From the NCBI GenBank assembly GCA_964412895.1, contig CAYPQK010000001.1, forward strand, positions 1 to 64,000: DNA of 64,000 bases, read 5' to 3'. Numbering within the stretch: position 1 is the stretch's first letter; every line of letters begins with the position of its first letter. The stretch is from CALMRE01 sp964412895 (GTDB lineage: Bacteria > UBP6 > UBA1177 > JAKLFG01). This document shows, piece by piece, positions 1-9,002 of this stretch. The position numbers were made by a program, and so were the translations under genes. The notes beneath the pieces are model-generated. The model was not told where the DNA came from. It worked only from the letters and a program-made list of their open reading frames with translations, and searched no databases.

Positions 1-276
1 TGGGCCGCCGAACGAGCCCCATTTGGTCGTTTGGTCCTGATACGGTTTAAGTCCGTGGTGATAGTAGCTGTGATCGGTGCGAAACAGGTTGTCGGGAGAA
101 AGGAGTATATAGGCGAACAGAGAATCGAAAATGGCCGCGATGACGACCAGAGAGAACACATTGAAAAATATCAGGCGAAAAAGCGGGGTCTTTTTTTTGA
201 CCAGACCATACAGAACGAGCAACGACGCCGAAAGCAGAAAGAAGGGGTTCATCAAGAAGCCGAATACATAACTCAT
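1..276 (-). CDS. Membrane protein of unknown function, C-terminal part missing (window edge)
   Basis: An open frame runs from an ATG at 276 to the window edge without a stop, giving 92 residues of the N-terminus. It begins MSYVFGFLMNPFFLL and shows two hydrophobic stretches, at about residues 5-24 and 33-60, with a KKK cluster between them, so it looks like a polytopic inner-membrane protein. A GGAG-like ribosome site lies about 7 bases upstream. The visible end is hydrophilic and rich in Tyr, His and Gly. I do not recognise a family. It is divergent from aroB, with 117 bp between the two starts. Confidence 0.6.
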   Translation of the reverse strand, partial: MSYVFGFLMNPFFLLSASLLVLYGLVKKKTPLFRLIFFNVFSLVVIAAIFDSLFAYILLSPDNLFRTDHSYYHHGLKPYQDQTTKWGSFGGP

Positions 277-393
277 GCGTCGCTCCGTTTTCAACGACAA
301 CTACTCTTTTCTCATATTTCTTTTGATTTTTCAATAGAAGAGGACTATTTTTTTGCGGCGCTCTCCGGTAGAGTGCTGAGCGGGAGGAGAGAA

Positions 394-1419
394 ATGAAGA
401 AGATACTACTAAAACATCGCGACGGGGTATGCGACATCCGTTGCGGCGAACCGTTCGCCACGCTTTTGCCGCGCATCGACCCGCGACGCACCCTCATCGT
501 CACCGACAGCACCGTACAGCGGCTCTACGCGCCGCTTTTCGGCCCGTTGCCGGTGGAGACGGTCGGGCAAGGGGAGGCGATAAAGACGCTGGAGACGGTC
601 GAGATACTGTACCGCGCCTTCCTTGATCGCGGCGTCGACCGGTCGTGGCGCGTGATCGCCGTCGGCGGAGGGATCGTCTGCGACATCGCCGCCTATGCCG
701 CCGCCAGTTGGATGCGCGGCGTGCGGTGTATCCTCATCCCGACGACGCTGCTGGCGATGGTCGACGCGGCGATCGGCGGGAAGAACGGCGTCAATTACCA
801 CCGTTTTAAGAACCTTGTCGGCACCATCCGCCAGCCCGAGGAGGTGCTTATCGACCCCGCGTTTCTCAAGACATTGCCGCGTCGCGAGATGCTCTGCGGC
901 CTTGCCGAAATGTTCAAACACGGCTTCATCGCCGACACCGATTATCTGAAAGAACTGGAACCGGCCGTTGCGATGGGCGCTTCGTTGGATACATTCATCG
1001 CCCGGTCGGTCGAGATAAAGGTGTCGGTCGTCTCGCAGGACGAGACCGAAACGGGACTGCGCCGCATTCTCAACTTTGGTCACACCGTCGGTCACGCACT
1101 TGAACGGCTTGATCCGACGCTTGCCCACGGCGAGGCGGTCGCGGTGGGGATGACGGTCGCCGCCGAGATGTCGCACAAACGGGGACTCATCACGAAAGCC
1201 GACGCCGACCGGGTGCGCGCCATTCTTTCAACCGCCGGACTGCCGGTGAGCACCGACCACCGCGCTGGCGACATCGCCGCGCTGATGCGGGCCGACAAGA
1301 AGAAAACGGGCGATAGTCTGGCCTTTGTTCTGCTCAAAAAGCTGGGAGAAGCGGTCGTCGTCGATATTCCTTTCACTGAATTGGAGGTGACCCTTGCAAC
1401 TGTGTGTCAGCATCGGTGA
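394..1419 (+). CDS. aroB: 3-dehydroquinate synthase
   Basis: Converts DAHP to 3-dehydroquinate, the second step of the shikimate pathway, in the cytoplasm with NAD and a divalent metal. The 341-residue product has the family landmarks: the glycine-rich NAD segment AVGGGIVCDIAAYAA, the IPTTLLAMVDAAIGGK block, GLAEMFKHG, NFGHTVGHALE and HGEAVAVGM, which carry the metal-binding Glu and His residues. The ATG at 394 is chosen because GGGAGGAGAG lies just upstream; the frame stays open further upstream but that part has no family similarity. The 3' end overlaps aroD by 26 bases, so the two are probably translationally coupled. The length is near the usual 340-360. Confidence 0.95.
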   Translation: MKKILLKHRDGVCDIRCGEPFATLLPRIDPRRTLIVTDSTVQRLYAPLFGPLPVETVGQGEAIKTLETVEILYRAFLDRGVDRSWRVIAVGGGIVCDIAAYAAASWMRGVRCILIPTTLLAMVDAAIGGKNGVNYHRFKNLVGTIRQPEEVLIDPAFLKTLPRREMLCGLAEMFKHGFIADTDYLKELEPAVAMGASLDTFIARSVEIKVSVVSQDETETGLRRILNFGHTVGHALERLDPTLAHGEAVAVGMTVAAEMSHKRGLITKADADRVRAILSTAGLPVSTDHRAGDIAALMRADKKKTGDSLAFVLLKKLGEAVVVDIPFTELEVTLATVCQHR

Positions 1420-2035
1420 GCCCTGCGTCAACCGCGTCCGGGCGGCACTTTCGCGCATTTCGTTCGCTGAGATACGGCTCGACCTCATCGAGGATATCGA
1501 CATCGCGGCGGTGAAAAAACTCTTCACCGGCAAAAGAACGCTCATCGCCACCTGCCGTGCCGGACGCTTTTCCGAGGCCGAGCGGCTGGCGCTTCTCGGG
1601 GCGGCGATGAATGCCGGGGCGTCGTACATCGACCTCGACTATGATAGCGATCTCTACCGCAATAAACTCTTCCTGCCGCTCATAGCCGTCGCGCGGAAAG
1701 CCAATTGCGGACTGATCGTTTCGCGGCATTTCTATGAGAAGATGCCGACCGATAAACAGCTCTTCGACACCGTGAAAAAGCTCGCCGCGTTCGACCCGAC
1801 CTACATCAAAGTGGCGGCGCGGGCCGATTCGGAAGAGGCGGCGGCGCGGTTACTCGCGCTGATGGCGCTCGATAAACGGGTGGTGCCGGTGACGATGGGG
1901 GAGTGGGGGCCGGCGGGCCGCATCGCGGCGCTCAGCCTTGGCGCGCCGTTCACCTATGTCTCGCCGACCGGCGGACGAAAGACCGCACCGGGACAGATCG
2001 ACCTCGCCACCGCGAAAAAGCTGCTTATAAAATAA
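1394..2035 (+). CDS. aroD: Type I 3-dehydroquinate dehydratase
   Basis: Catalyses the next shikimate step, 3-dehydroquinate to 3-dehydroshikimate, through a Schiff-base lysine. The 213-residue protein shows the class I features: the substrate-binding EIRLDLIE near the N-terminus, the catalytic His in LIVSRHFYEKMPT, the Schiff-base Lys in PTYIKVAAR, and the C-terminal GEWGPAGRIAALSLGAPFTYVSP followed by APGQID. The start is a TTG at 1394 with GGAGG six bases upstream, inside the end of aroB. Consecutive pathway steps encoded by overlapping genes point to one operon. It is a little shorter than the Escherichia coli enzyme but not obviously truncated. Confidence 0.92.
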   Translation: MQLCVSIGEPCVNRVRAALSRISFAEIRLDLIEDIDIAAVKKLFTGKRTLIATCRAGRFSEAERLALLGAAMNAGASYIDLDYDSDLYRNKLFLPLIAVARKANCGLIVSRHFYEKMPTDKQLFDTVKKLAAFDPTYIKVAARADSEEAAARLLALMALDKRVVPVTMGEWGPAGRIAALSLGAPFTYVSPTGGRKTAPGQIDLATAKKLLIK

Positions 2036-2044
2036 ATAGTTATA

Positions 2045-2590
2045 TCAGTATGAGACAAAGTCAGGGTCGTACGCAAAAACGCATTTGAATGACTCTCCCG
2101 TTCCGGGAAAATAATAGTGAAAAAGGAATTCGGAACGCTCCTCGTCGGGAAGACCCTGTCGGTTCACCGTCTGCATGGTGAAAGAGGTCGCCAACAGATA
2201 GAGTTTCTGTCCTTTTTTGATGGTGAGAGGTTCTTTGGGTATCGTGGTTCCCGCCGCCTTTTCCTGCGCAATGATCTGTTTGTTCTCATCACGAAGGATC
2301 AATGAGATCTCGGGAGTGTGTATGTGCTCCGGTTGGGACAGCATCTGAAGAGAGATGATCCCCGGCGGGAGCGTCGCCGACTCGGCTTCTGTAAAAAACA
2401 CGAACTCGAAATGATCCCGAAGAACAAAGGAATTGGCTTCTATCTGAAGTTTCAGGTCATGAAAAGAAAGCTCGTAGTGTCGCTCCGTTCTTTCAACCTG
2501 TGGCCGGGTAATGCGATATCTCCAGCCGGGATCGCAGCCCCAGATGAAAAGTAGCGCGCCGGTCAGCGTAAAAAGAAAAAAGTTCTTCAT
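2045..2590 (-). CDS. Putative lipoprotein, unknown function
   Basis: A 181-residue exported protein. From the ATG at 2590, which follows GGAGGGG, it begins MKNFFLFTLTGALLFIWGC, a short signal peptide ending in a lipobox-like cysteine at residue 19 (Trp at -2 is unusual). The mature part is mixed alpha/beta without repeats or cysteines and contains a long charged, Phe-rich segment. No family is recognised. The frame is open further upstream but that extension has no ribosome site. It converges on aroD (10 bases between stops) and diverges from uvrA. Confidence 0.6.
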   Translation of the reverse strand: MKNFFLFTLTGALLFIWGCDPGWRYRITRPQVERTERHYELSFHDLKLQIEANSFVLRDHFEFVFFTEAESATLPPGIISLQMLSQPEHIHTPEISLILRDENKQIIAQEKAAGTTIPKEPLTIKKGQKLYLLATSFTMQTVNRQGLPDEERSEFLFHYYFPGTGESFKCVFAYDPDFVSY

Positions 2591-2657
2591 AAGCCCCTCC
2601 ATGATCGCCGCACCGATTTTAGCGTACCGTCCGAAAGAAAGCAACAGCACTAAAAAA

Positions 2658-2685
2658 TTTACAAGTACCCCGTTCGGCGTACCAT
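2658..2685 (+). promoter_or_regulatory. uvrA promoter
   Basis: TTTACA at 2658-2663, a 16-bp spacer, then TACCAT at 2680-2685, about 30 bases before the chosen uvrA start. No LexA-box-like palindrome was noticed next to it. Confidence 0.5.
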
Positions 2686-2715
2686 GTTCCCGCCATTCGA
2701 ACTGAAGGAGTGCCC

Positions 2716-5499
2716 ATGTCCCGCGCCATCATCCTCAAAGGGGTCCGCCACCATAACCTGAAAGGGTTCGACCTCATCATCCCGCACGAAAAGATCGTCG
2801 TCATTACCGGCGTCTCGGGCTCCGGCAAGACCTCGCTCGCCTTCGATACCATCTACGCCGAAGGCCAGCGCCGCTATGTCGAATCGCTCTCGAGCTACGC
2901 CCGCCAGTTCCTCGAACTCTCGGAGAAGCCCGATGTCGAACACATCGAAGGACTGTCGCCCAGCATCGCGATAGAACAGCGCGGCCTCAACAAGAGCCCC
3001 CGCTCGATCGTCGGCACCACCACCGAGATCTACGACTACCTGCGGCTGCTGTTCGCCCGCGCCGGGACGATCCACTGCCATGAGTGCGGCCGGACCATCG
3101 TCAAGACCCCCGCCGCCCGCATCGTCGAGGAGATACTGAAACTCGCCGGCGAGAAACTCTACCTCATCGCGCCGGTCGTTTCGGGCCGCAAGGGGAGCTA
3201 CGAGAAACTGTTCGACGAACTGCGCGGCGAGGGGTTCCTCCGCATCGTCATCGACGGGACCGAATACCGGCTCGACGAGGCGCTGCCGAAGCTCGACAAG
3301 CAGAAAAAGCACGATATCGGGATCGTCGTGGACCGAATCGCCGTGCGCGACGGCGCCGACCTGAACCGCATCCGCGCATCGGTCGAAACGGCGCTCCGCA
3401 AGGGCGAAGGGAAACTGTTCCTGCGGCTTAACGACGGCGAGACGAAGCTCTACAGCGAGCAGTTCGGCTGTCCCTACTGTGGCATCTACTACGACGAAAT
3501 AGAGCCGCGTTCGTTCTCGTTCAACAGCCCCGCCGGCGCCTGCCCGACCTGCAACGGGCTCGGATTCACCATGCGGATGGACGAGAAACTCATCGTCACC
3601 AACCCCGCGAAACCGGCGACCCACGGCGCGATACCGTCGCTGTGGAATTTCACTAAACAGATGATATCACAACTGCTCGACCACTATAATATAGATAAGA
3701 AAACGCCACTCAATGAGTTGCCGGAAAAAGTACGGAAAGCGATACTTTACGGGAGCGACGAGAAGATAAAATTCTCGGTGAAGACCGAGAACATGAGGCA
3801 CGCGTTCGACCGCCCGTTCGAAGGCGTCATTACGGCGCTGGAGCGGCGCTACAAGGAGACGACCAGTGAGATGATCCGCGAAGAACTCGCGAAATACCTC
3901 GTGCAGGGGGTGTGCGACACCTGCGGCGGGAAACGGCTCCAGCCCAAGGCACTCGCGGTGACGGTCGCCGGGATGAACATCCACGAGATGGGGGAGATGC
4001 CGGTCGAAGAGTTGGCGAAGATCTTCGGCGATGAGAAGAAACTCGCCTTCAGCGACTTCCAGAAAGAGGTGGCCCACAAGCCGGTGGCCGAGATATATGC
4101 GCGGCTCGGGTTCCTTGACCGCGTGGGGCTCGGCTATCTGACACTCAACCGCAAAACGGCGACACTGTCGGGCGGCGAGGCGCAGCGGATACACCTCGCG
4201 ACGCAGATCGGGAGCGCGCTTACCGGCGTCACCTATGTCCTTGACGAGCCGTCGATCGGACTCCATGCCGCCGACACCGAGAAACTGGTCTCGATACTCA
4301 AAAATCTGCGCGATCAGGGGAACAATGTCATCGTCGTCGAGCATGACCGCGATATCATGGAAGCAGCCGATTTTCTCGTCGATCTCGGCCCCGGTGCGGG
4401 ACGGAAAGGGGGCGAACTGCTCTATGCCGGACCGACGGCGGGGATCCATGAAGTGAAGCGGTCGCTCACCGGGAAATATCTGACCGGCGAGATGTCGATA
4501 CCGGTGCCGAAAAAGCGGCGCAAGCCCTCCGGCTGGCTTCGCATCAAGGGGGCAACGACCAACAATCTCAAGAATATAGATGCCGACATCCCGCTCGGAG
4601 TATTCTGCGCGGTGACCGGCGTGTCGGGATCGGGGAAGTCGTCGCTCATCATGGAGACGCTTCTCCCGGCGCTCGAAGGAAAGCCGGCTTCGGTGAAGAA
4701 TTTCACCGTGGCGGGGAAGCTGGACGAATTTCTTGAGATAGATCAGTCGCCCATCGGCCAGACGCCGCGCAGTAACCCGGCGACCTACACGCAGGCGTTC
4801 GGTCTGATCCGCGACCTCTTTGCCCAACTGCCCGAAGCGCGGGCCCGCGGCTACCAGCCGGGGCGCTTCTCCTTTAATGTAAAGGGGGGTCGCTGTGAGC
4901 GGTGCGAGGGGGCGGGGCTCATCCGCATCGAGATGAACTTCATGCCCGACACCTATGTTACCTGCCCCGACTGCGGCGGGAAACGGTTCAGCCCCGACAC
5001 GCTTGAGATAAAGTACAAAGGGAAAAGCATTTTCAATATCCTCGAGATGGAGGTCGACGAGGCGGTCGAGCTCTTCCAGCCCTTCCCGGCGATACGGCGC
5101 AAACTGGAACTGCTTCATCAGATCGGGCTGGGCTACATCACGCTCGGCCAGCCGGCCCACACGCTGTCGGGCGGCGAGGCGCAGCGCATCAAGTTATCGA
5201 AAGAACTGGCAAAAAAGAAGGCCGACCGGACGCTCTACATACTCGACGAACCGACGACCGGGCTCCATTTTGATGACATCAAGAAACTCATCGCGATACT
5301 CGACCGGCTCGTCAGCCACGGCGCCTCGGTGCTGGTCATAGAGCACAACCCCGACATCGTTAAGTGCGCCGACCATATCATCGACATCGGCCCGCTCGGC
5401 GGCAACAAAGGGGGCGAGATAGTCGCCGTCGGCACCCCCGAAGAGGTGGCGAAGAACAAACGGTCGCTCACGGGTAAGATGCTGAAAGATATCCTGTAA
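2716..5499 (+). CDS. uvrA: Excinuclease ABC subunit A
   Basis: DNA damage-recognition ATPase of nucleotide excision repair, which acts as a dimer with UvrB. The 927-residue sequence has two ABC modules. The first has Walker A GVSGSGKT at residues 32-39, the insertion zinc module with C-x2-C pairs (CPYC and CPTC), and the signature LSGGEAQRIHLATQIG followed by VLDEPSIGLH. The second has Walker A GVSGSGKSS, a zinc finger (CERC, CPDC) and LSGGEAQRIKL with ILDEPTTGLH. The ATG at 2716 is preferred over the GTG two codons upstream because AAGGAG sits 5 bases before it. Length and motif order are standard. Confidence 0.97.
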   Translation: MSRAIILKGVRHHNLKGFDLIIPHEKIVVITGVSGSGKTSLAFDTIYAEGQRRYVESLSSYARQFLELSEKPDVEHIEGLSPSIAIEQRGLNKSPRSIVGTTTEIYDYLRLLFARAGTIHCHECGRTIVKTPAARIVEEILKLAGEKLYLIAPVVSGRKGSYEKLFDELRGEGFLRIVIDGTEYRLDEALPKLDKQKKHDIGIVVDRIAVRDGADLNRIRASVETALRKGEGKLFLRLNDGETKLYSEQFGCPYCGIYYDEIEPRSFSFNSPAGACPTCNGLGFTMRMDEKLIVTNPAKPATHGAIPSLWNFTKQMISQLLDHYNIDKKTPLNELPEKVRKAILYGSDEKIKFSVKTENMRHAFDRPFEGVITALERRYKETTSEMIREELAKYLVQGVCDTCGGKRLQPKALAVTVAGMNIHEMGEMPVEELAKIFGDEKKLAFSDFQKEVAHKPVAEIYARLGFLDRVGLGYLTLNRKTATLSGGEAQRIHLATQIGSALTGVTYVLDEPSIGLHAADTEKLVSILKNLRDQGNNVIVVEHDRDIMEAADFLVDLGPGAGRKGGELLYAGPTAGIHEVKRSLTGKYLTGEMSIPVPKKRRKPSGWLRIKGATTNNLKNIDADIPLGVFCAVTGVSGSGKSSLIMETLLPALEGKPASVKNFTVAGKLDEFLEIDQSPIGQTPRSNPATYTQAFGLIRDLFAQLPEARARGYQPGRFSFNVKGGRCERCEGAGLIRIEMNFMPDTYVTCPDCGGKRFSPDTLEIKYKGKSIFNILEMEVDEAVELFQPFPAIRRKLELLHQIGLGYITLGQPAHTLSGGEAQRIKLSKELAKKKADRTLYILDEPTTGLHFDDIKKLIAILDRLVSHGASVLVIEHNPDIVKCADHIIDIGPLGGNKGGEIVAVGTPEEVAKNKRSLTGKMLKDIL

Positions 5500-5515
5500 T
5501 GATAGGAGGTCCCTC

Positions 5516-6208
5516 ATGAAACGGCAAGACGCGCTGTTCATCGCCGGAGTGGCGGTGTTCTTCTCCCCGTTCTTCTTCTCCGACGCGGTGCTCGAGGGCT
5601 ACAAGGCCTTCAATCTCGAACACGGCATCATCATGGGTGCGATAAAGTTCGGCATCCTCGCGACGCTCGGCGAGGTGATCGGCCTGCGCATCCGGACCGG
5701 CAACTACAACGCTCCCGGCTTCGGCATCCTGCCGCGCACCGTAGTGTGGGGGGGACTCGGCATGGCCATCGCCTATGCCTTCATGGTCTTCCCGGCGGGA
5801 AGCATCAAGTTCCTCGGCTACATGGGGCTTGCGGTCAACGCCGACACGCTGAAGGGGGCGATCACCGGGCTTCAGTTCGTGACCGCCTTCACTATCAGCG
5901 TCGGGATGAACCTCATCTTCGCGCCGTGGATGATGACGCTGCACAAGATCACCGATGAACACATCGCCCGGACCGGCGGTACCATCGCCGGTTTCCTGAG
6001 TCCCATCGCGTTCGGCGATATCCTGTCGAAGATAAACTGGCAGGTGATGTGGGGCTTCGTGTTCAAGAAGACCATACCGCTGTTCTGGATACCGGCCCAC
6101 ACGATAACCTTCCTGCTGCCGGAACAGTACCGCATACTCTTCGCGGCGGTGTTGGGCGTGGTGCTCGGTGTGTTCCTTGCTATCGCCAGTCTGATGGGAA
6201 AAAAGTAG
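5516..6208 (+). CDS. Mpv17/PMP22-like integral membrane protein
   Basis: A 230-residue protein with about five hydrophobic segments. Its last third, with FAPWMMTLHKITD, INWQVMWGF, IPLFWIPAHTITFLLP and YRILFAAVLGVVLG, follows the Mpv17/PMP22 pattern of an 'FAP' segment, a tryptophan-rich loop, a 'W-x-P-A-x-x-x-x-F' helix and a terminal helix. Bacterial members exist but their function is unclear; eukaryotic Mpv17 forms a membrane channel. It starts 16 bases after uvrA with AGGAGG upstream and is probably cotranscribed. The family call rests on pattern memory only. Confidence 0.55.
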   Translation: MKRQDALFIAGVAVFFSPFFFSDAVLEGYKAFNLEHGIIMGAIKFGILATLGEVIGLRIRTGNYNAPGFGILPRTVVWGGLGMAIAYAFMVFPAGSIKFLGYMGLAVNADTLKGAITGLQFVTAFTISVGMNLIFAPWMMTLHKITDEHIARTGGTIAGFLSPIAFGDILSKINWQVMWGFVFKKTIPLFWIPAHTITFLLPEQYRILFAAVLGVVLGVFLAIASLMGKK

Positions 6209-6214
6209 GGAGGA

Positions 6215-7912
6215 TCACTCCCAAGGCTTATTCATCTGCATCAGTTCGATGGTGCCGACCAGCGCGGTACCCTTAAGGTCCTCGATGCCGCCGATGAGGT
6301 ACATCTTGCCGCCGGCGCCCACGGTGCGGTGCAGAAGCCGTTTGACCTTGAAGTAGTCATAAGACTGGTGGACATTGAAATCCATAGAGTCAAGGCTCAC
6401 ATGTTCGAGGAAGTTGTTCGCCTCGACCGCCGCCTGCGTGATGTCGGAATTGCTGGTGCCGCCGATGACGGTGAAATAGCCGTCGGCCGCGTTGAGGACG
6501 ATATCGTGAAGCCAAGTGCCCCAGAAGAGCGGTCCTTCACTCTGCGCCGAGAGCGCGACGCCGAATTTGTAGCTCTTGCCGTTCATCGAGAAACCGCCGG
6601 CGCCGTTGGGCAATTCCAGTCCGCTCGCCGCAACGATGACATCGTCGTTCGGATCATTCGGGTCGCCAAGATAGGAAGAGATGGCGCCTAAGAAAAGATT
6701 GGGGGCGGTGCCGCCGGTCCATTCGTCATAACTGCTGGAGGAGACGAGATAGGCGAACTTCGTATCGGAGGATTTGTGGCCGCCGAGAATGAGCACCTTG
6801 TCGGTGCCCGCCGCCGCCATCATCGGAGCGACCAGCGGTTTATCGGTGTAATATTCATTTATCACGACGGTGACCGTGTCGGCGACCGATATCTCAATGC
6901 CGTAGATGGAAGAGACCGCCGCGCCTTCCTTCACGCCGCCGGCCATGAATATCGTGCCGGCGCCGGTCGTTTCGTCGGAACGGACATAAGCGTAGCTCTG
7001 GAACGGGAAGAATTTGTCGTCGGTCAGATCGATGAACTCGACCGCGCTGTTATCGGTGGTAACGACATCGCCGTTCTTGTCGCGGGGCCGTTCGTTCACC
7101 TTCGGAAGGTCGACCGTGTAAAGCTCGACGCCGTTGGCGGGGCTGGTGAATGTCAGCGGCATCTGGGGATAGTCGGTGACCTCCATCTTCTTGTTCTCCA
7201 ACACGGTGATGCCGCCGGTGAAGATGATGCGGCCGTCGGGCAGCAGAGCCGCTATATGAAATGCGCGGAAATTCTTCATGCTGGCTATCTGGTCGATAGT
7301 GCCGCTCTCGGGGTCGATCAGTTCGACCGAGTCGGTCGCCTGCCAATTGCCGTTGGACAATCCGGAAAAACCGCCGGCCACGAGGATGCGTCCGTCGGGG
7401 AGTTCGGTCACGGTGTGGCCGAAACGCGGGACTAGGAGCGGGGTCGGGAAGCAGCCCAAACCTGAAACCGGGTAGAGAACGACCGAAACGACCGTCTCTT
7501 TCCCTTTGGCGAAATCGATGCCGCGGGCTTCGCCGCGCCATTTCGGAGAGCTGATATTGCCCACTTCAAAACCGGAGAACACGACGCGGGCGTTCGAGAT
7601 GGTCGGGATGCCCTTGACGGTGACCTCTTCCGAAAGATCGGAGGCGGTCAGCGAAACGGCGTTCTTGTTGTTCACTTTGACGATGGTGCCGTCCTCTTTG
7701 TAGAACTGAATGGCGAGCGATCCGAGCCGTTCGGCGATGTTGCCGCCGTCGATGTAGTCGCCGGCACCGTCGACATTACATTCGCCGGCAAGAAGTTTAA
7801 GCCCGATACGCGGTTCGTCGGAGGCCACCGGATCGGTCGTCTCGTCACCACCGCAGGAAAGAACGGCCATCGCCATGACCGCAAAAAGAGTGAGGAAAAA
7901 CCCCTTCATCAT
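6215..7912 (-). CDS. Kelch-repeat lipoprotein
   Basis: A 565-residue secreted lipoprotein. The start is the ATG at 7912, 7 bases after GGGGAG (a second ATG follows at once). The signal peptide ends AVLSCGGDE, giving a lipid-anchored Cys. From about residue 150 there are Kelch-like blades, recognisable by R-x-GHTVTELPDGRILVAGG, HIAALLPDGRIIFTGG, AGTIFMAGG, DKVLILGG and GGKMYLIGG, about 50-90 residues apart, which suggests a beta-propeller. The N-terminal 140 residues resemble an Ig-like carbohydrate or protein-binding domain. Such proteins usually bind ligands at the cell surface; the ligand is unknown. The frame stays open upstream, but that part is antisense-like and overlaps other genes. 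Confidence 0.75.
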   Translation of the reverse strand: MMKGFFLTLFAVMAMAVLSCGGDETTDPVASDEPRIGLKLLAGECNVDGAGDYIDGGNIAERLGSLAIQFYKEDGTIVKVNNKNAVSLTASDLSEEVTVKGIPTISNARVVFSGFEVGNISSPKWRGEARGIDFAKGKETVVSVVLYPVSGLGCFPTPLLVPRFGHTVTELPDGRILVAGGFSGLSNGNWQATDSVELIDPESGTIDQIASMKNFRAFHIAALLPDGRIIFTGGITVLENKKMEVTDYPQMPLTFTSPANGVELYTVDLPKVNERPRDKNGDVVTTDNSAVEFIDLTDDKFFPFQSYAYVRSDETTGAGTIFMAGGVKEGAAVSSIYGIEISVADTVTVVINEYYTDKPLVAPMMAAAGTDKVLILGGHKSSDTKFAYLVSSSSYDEWTGGTAPNLFLGAISSYLGDPNDPNDDVIVAASGLELPNGAGGFSMNGKSYKFGVALSAQSEGPLFWGTWLHDIVLNAADGYFTVIGGTSNSDITQAAVEANNFLEHVSLDSMDFNVHQSYDYFKVKRLLHRTVGAGGKMYLIGGIEDLKGTALVGTIELMQMNKPWE

Positions 7913-7972
7913 TATCTTTCTCCCCAAGAAAAATAGTCGAGTTTCAATTCTCGTCCGTTCATAATCGGTGTC

Positions 7973-8000
7973 ATAATACCCGCAAGAAGGAAAAATGCAA
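7973..8000 (-). promoter_or_regulatory. Promoter of the Kelch lipoprotein gene
   Basis: Read on the minus strand: TTGCAT (8000-7995), a 16-bp spacer, TATTAT (7978-7973). It lies about 60 bases before the start, so this gene is likely transcribed on its own as well as by read-through from the upstream genes. Confidence 0.5.
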
Positions 8001-8028
8001 TAATTTAGGGGAGCGCGCGAAGCGGCCG

Positions 8029-8658
8029 TTATTCGGGTGCCGGATCGAGGAAGCGGAACCGGCGGTCGTCGCCCGCGAAGAACGGTCCGAGCGGCAGGCG
8101 CGAGAAGGCGGTGTCGACCATATCTTCGGCCAGCGTCGTGTACTGGGTGAACAGCGCGTTGACGGTCGCGTCGACCACCATCTTGAGCAGACTGTCGGAT
8201 TGGGCTCCCGATCCTTTGGCCCGGGTCACGCTCGTCTCCCACAGCAGGGCGCCGCTCTTCACATCGACCAGCCGGAAGGTGGCGGCGACCGTCACCGTCG
8301 AGGCGACCACCAGATATTTCGTGCTCCAGTCGGTGAGGGTCACCATCAACAGCGTGTCGGCGTGCAGCATCTCGCCCAGATCCTTGACCGAGTAGGCGTT
8401 CATCTGGCCCCCTTCGCGCACATTCTTCACCTCGGCGAGCATCTCCAGCACCAGCAGCGGCGGGACCACATAATAATCCTTGTCCTCGAGCGCCCGGACG
8501 ATCATCGGGTAGACCAGCTTCGGTGCCTCGATGTCGATGGTCTCGTTGTAGAGCGGGAGGATCGCGATGCTCTTCGGATAATGGGCGCGATGGGCGGTAC
8601 TGCGGCATGAGACGGCGAGAAAGAGGATCGCGACGATGAAAAGCAGGATCCTTTTCAT
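8029..8658 (-). CDS. DUF799 / GNA1162-type lipoprotein
   Basis: A 209-residue lipoprotein starting MKRILLFIVAILFLAVSC, with the lipid Cys at residue 18. The mature part, with KSIAILPLYNETIDIEAP, a Y-Y-VVPP turn and ADTLLMVTLTDWSTKYLV, matches the GNA1162 (DUF799) family known from Neisseria: outer-membrane lipoproteins with an alpha/beta fold like TolB/FlgT anticodon-binding domains. In many genomes this family sits beside a DUF4810 lipoprotein and a CsgG-like secretion protein. Here the DUF4810 gene overlaps it by 4 bases (ATGA), but no CsgG homologue is in the window. Possible role: part of a surface secretion or envelope-stress complex. Confidence 0.65.
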   Translation of the reverse strand: MKRILLFIVAILFLAVSCRSTAHRAHYPKSIAILPLYNETIDIEAPKLVYPMIVRALEDKDYYVVPPLLVLEMLAEVKNVREGGQMNAYSVKDLGEMLHADTLLMVTLTDWSTKYLVVASTVTVAATFRLVDVKSGALLWETSVTRAKGSGAQSDSLLKMVVDATVNALFTQYTTLAEDMVDTAFSRLPLGPFFAGDDRRFRFLDPAPE

Positions 8659-9002
8659 TGGACACCTCCCGCCGCCGGTTCATTCAGTTCGAACCGTTCG
8701 CGGATGAAGGCGAGGTAATCCTTAACCAGCGGGTCCTTGTAGAGCGCATATTCCTGTTCGAGCAGGGCGACCCCCTCTTCGACGCGTCCCTGTTTGATGA
8801 GGGTGACGCCCATCGAGGCATAGGTCCCCGGCAGGATATAGCCGGTGTCGAGCGACTTCTGGAAGAACTCCTGCGCCTCGTCGGGGGAGTCGAAGTAGTA
8901 GTACTTCACCCCCTTCGCGTAATAGTGCGAGGCATACTTTTGCGGTGCGCCGCATGCCGCGACGAGGCATACCGCGCAGAAAAGAAAGATCAGTCGGGCC
9001 AT
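8655..9002 (-). CDS. DUF4810-like small lipoprotein
   Basis: A 115-residue lipoprotein beginning MARLIFLFCAVCLVAACGAP, with a lipobox VAAC. The body is helical and TPR-like: an aromatic KYYYFDSPDEAQEFF segment, then PGTYASMGVTLIKQGRVEEGVALLEQE and a final YLAFIRERF helix. This fits DUF4810, the usual partner of GNA1162/DUF799 proteins. It overlaps its downstream neighbour by 4 bases and its upstream neighbour by 13, so the three genes form a tight operon. Confidence 0.6.
   Translation of the reverse strand: MARLIFLFCAVCLVAACGAPQKYASHYYAKGVKYYYFDSPDEAQEFFQKSLDTGYILPGTYASMGVTLIKQGRVEEGVALLEQEYALYKDPLVKDYLAFIRERFELNEPAAGGVQ

Noticed and set aside
7913..8683. N-terminal extension of the Kelch lipoprotein to 8683
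   Set aside because: It would cover the DUF799 gene in another frame, has no signal, and the lipoprotein signal peptide starts cleanly at 7912.
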